From positions 1-5,456 of the forward strand of contig QLUI01000138.1 of the NCBI GenBank assembly GCA_018725345.1: a DNA stretch of 5,456 nt, written 5' to 3'. The DNA comes from Bacillota bacterium. Its GTDB lineage: Bacteria > Bacillota > Dethiobacteria > Dethiobacterales > Dethiobacteraceae. Positions 5,388 through 5,456 of the stretch are shown in pieces (positions within the stretch are counted from its first letter, which is position 1; each line of letters opens with the position of its first letter). Made by a program: the position numbers and the translations under genes. The notes below the pieces were generated by a model that saw only the letters and a program-made list of their open reading frames with translations, was not told the origin of the DNA and searched no databases.

Positions 5388-5395
5388 ATGGAACG

Positions 5396-5456
5396 GTGAA
5401 AACAAAAAGAAATCTCGGAATTAGGCTTTTTTCAGTTTTTTGTGCTCTATTTTTTC
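5396..5456 (+). CDS. N-terminus of an exported or membrane protein, cut by the window edge
   Basis: Only the first 20 codons are present: MKTKRNLGIRLFSVFCALFF. A positively charged start (K2, K4, R5, R10) followed by a hydrophobic run is the pattern of a signal peptide or first membrane segment. The cysteine at residue 16 is preceded by Phe and does not make a good lipobox. The gene is transcribed divergently from selO and has a good Shine-Dalgarno sequence at 5383-5387. Its leader may contain the pseudoknot candidate at 5251-5359. The function cannot be judged from this fragment. Confidence 0.65.
   Translation, partial: MKTKRNLGIRLFSVFCALFF

Noticed and set aside
5360..5395. Possible c-di-GMP-I (GEMM) riboswitch suggested by GCGCAAACGC followed by TTGGCAGTTAGG
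   Set aside because: The spacing between the two motifs is too short and the first GEMM helix and receptor are not present. The resemblance is superficial.
5388..5398. ATG at 5388 as start of the right-edge gene
   Set aside because: It reads ATG GAA CGG TGA and stops after three codons; GTG at 5396 with AGGAG 8 nt upstream is the better start.
1..5456. Insertion sequence, prophage, CRISPR array or defence system
   Set aside because: No transposase, integrase, terminal inverted repeats with target duplication, regularly spaced direct repeats or defence-type domains were seen. The chemoreceptor scar has no mobile-element sequence beside it.

Overview
This 5.46-kb window looks like chromosomal DNA from a Firmicutes (Bacillota) bacterium. 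The evidence is a copper-amine-oxidase-type stalk domain on a secreted protein, a MetA close to the Bacillus type, strong AGGAGG-like ribosome binding sites, GTG starts and simple hairpin-plus-U-tract terminators. The binding protein has a signal peptide but no lipobox cysteine. A monoderm would normally tether such a protein by lipid, so a diderm, spore-former-related lineage such as Negativicutes is plausible. That placement is inference, not something the sequence proves.

Layout, left to right. Positions 1-149 hold no supportable gene but contain the terminator of the first gene. Positions 150-1547 (minus) encode a secreted Fe(III)-type ABC transporter substrate-binding protein of the FutA/FbpA family, fused behind a copper-amine-oxidase N-terminal-type domain. 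Positions 1548-1946 are a divergent control region. On the minus side it has a near-consensus sigma-A promoter, with two almost perfect Fur boxes in tandem over the transcription start. On the plus side it has a separate promoter for metA. Positions 1947-2864 (plus) encode a complete MetA with the glutamate at position 111 that marks acetyl-CoA-dependent homoserine acyltransferases. Positions 2965-about 3512 (minus) hold a chemoreceptor remnant that keeps TM2, HAMP and the start of the signalling helix but has lost both ends. It is followed by a strong minus-strand terminator whose stem contains the remnant's stop codon. Positions 3510-4988 (minus) encode a complete SelO protein adenylyltransferase. 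Positions 4989-5395 are a second divergent intergenic region with an inverted repeat upstream of selO and a pronounced set of complementary segments that can fold into a pseudoknotted RNA. From 5396 the first 20 codons of a gene for an exported or membrane protein run off the window edge.

The genes do not form one pathway. The left gene is an iron-responsive uptake component without its permease and ATPase nearby. metA is a single-gene methionine biosynthesis unit with clearly lower GC than its neighbours, and selO is a stand-alone protein-modifying enzyme linked to redox stress. No CRISPR array, tRNA, rRNA or insertion sequence was seen. The most rewarding points for follow-up are the stalk-domain/iron-binding fusion under tandem Fur boxes, the possible structured RNA at 5251-5359, and the chemoreceptor scar between metA and selO.
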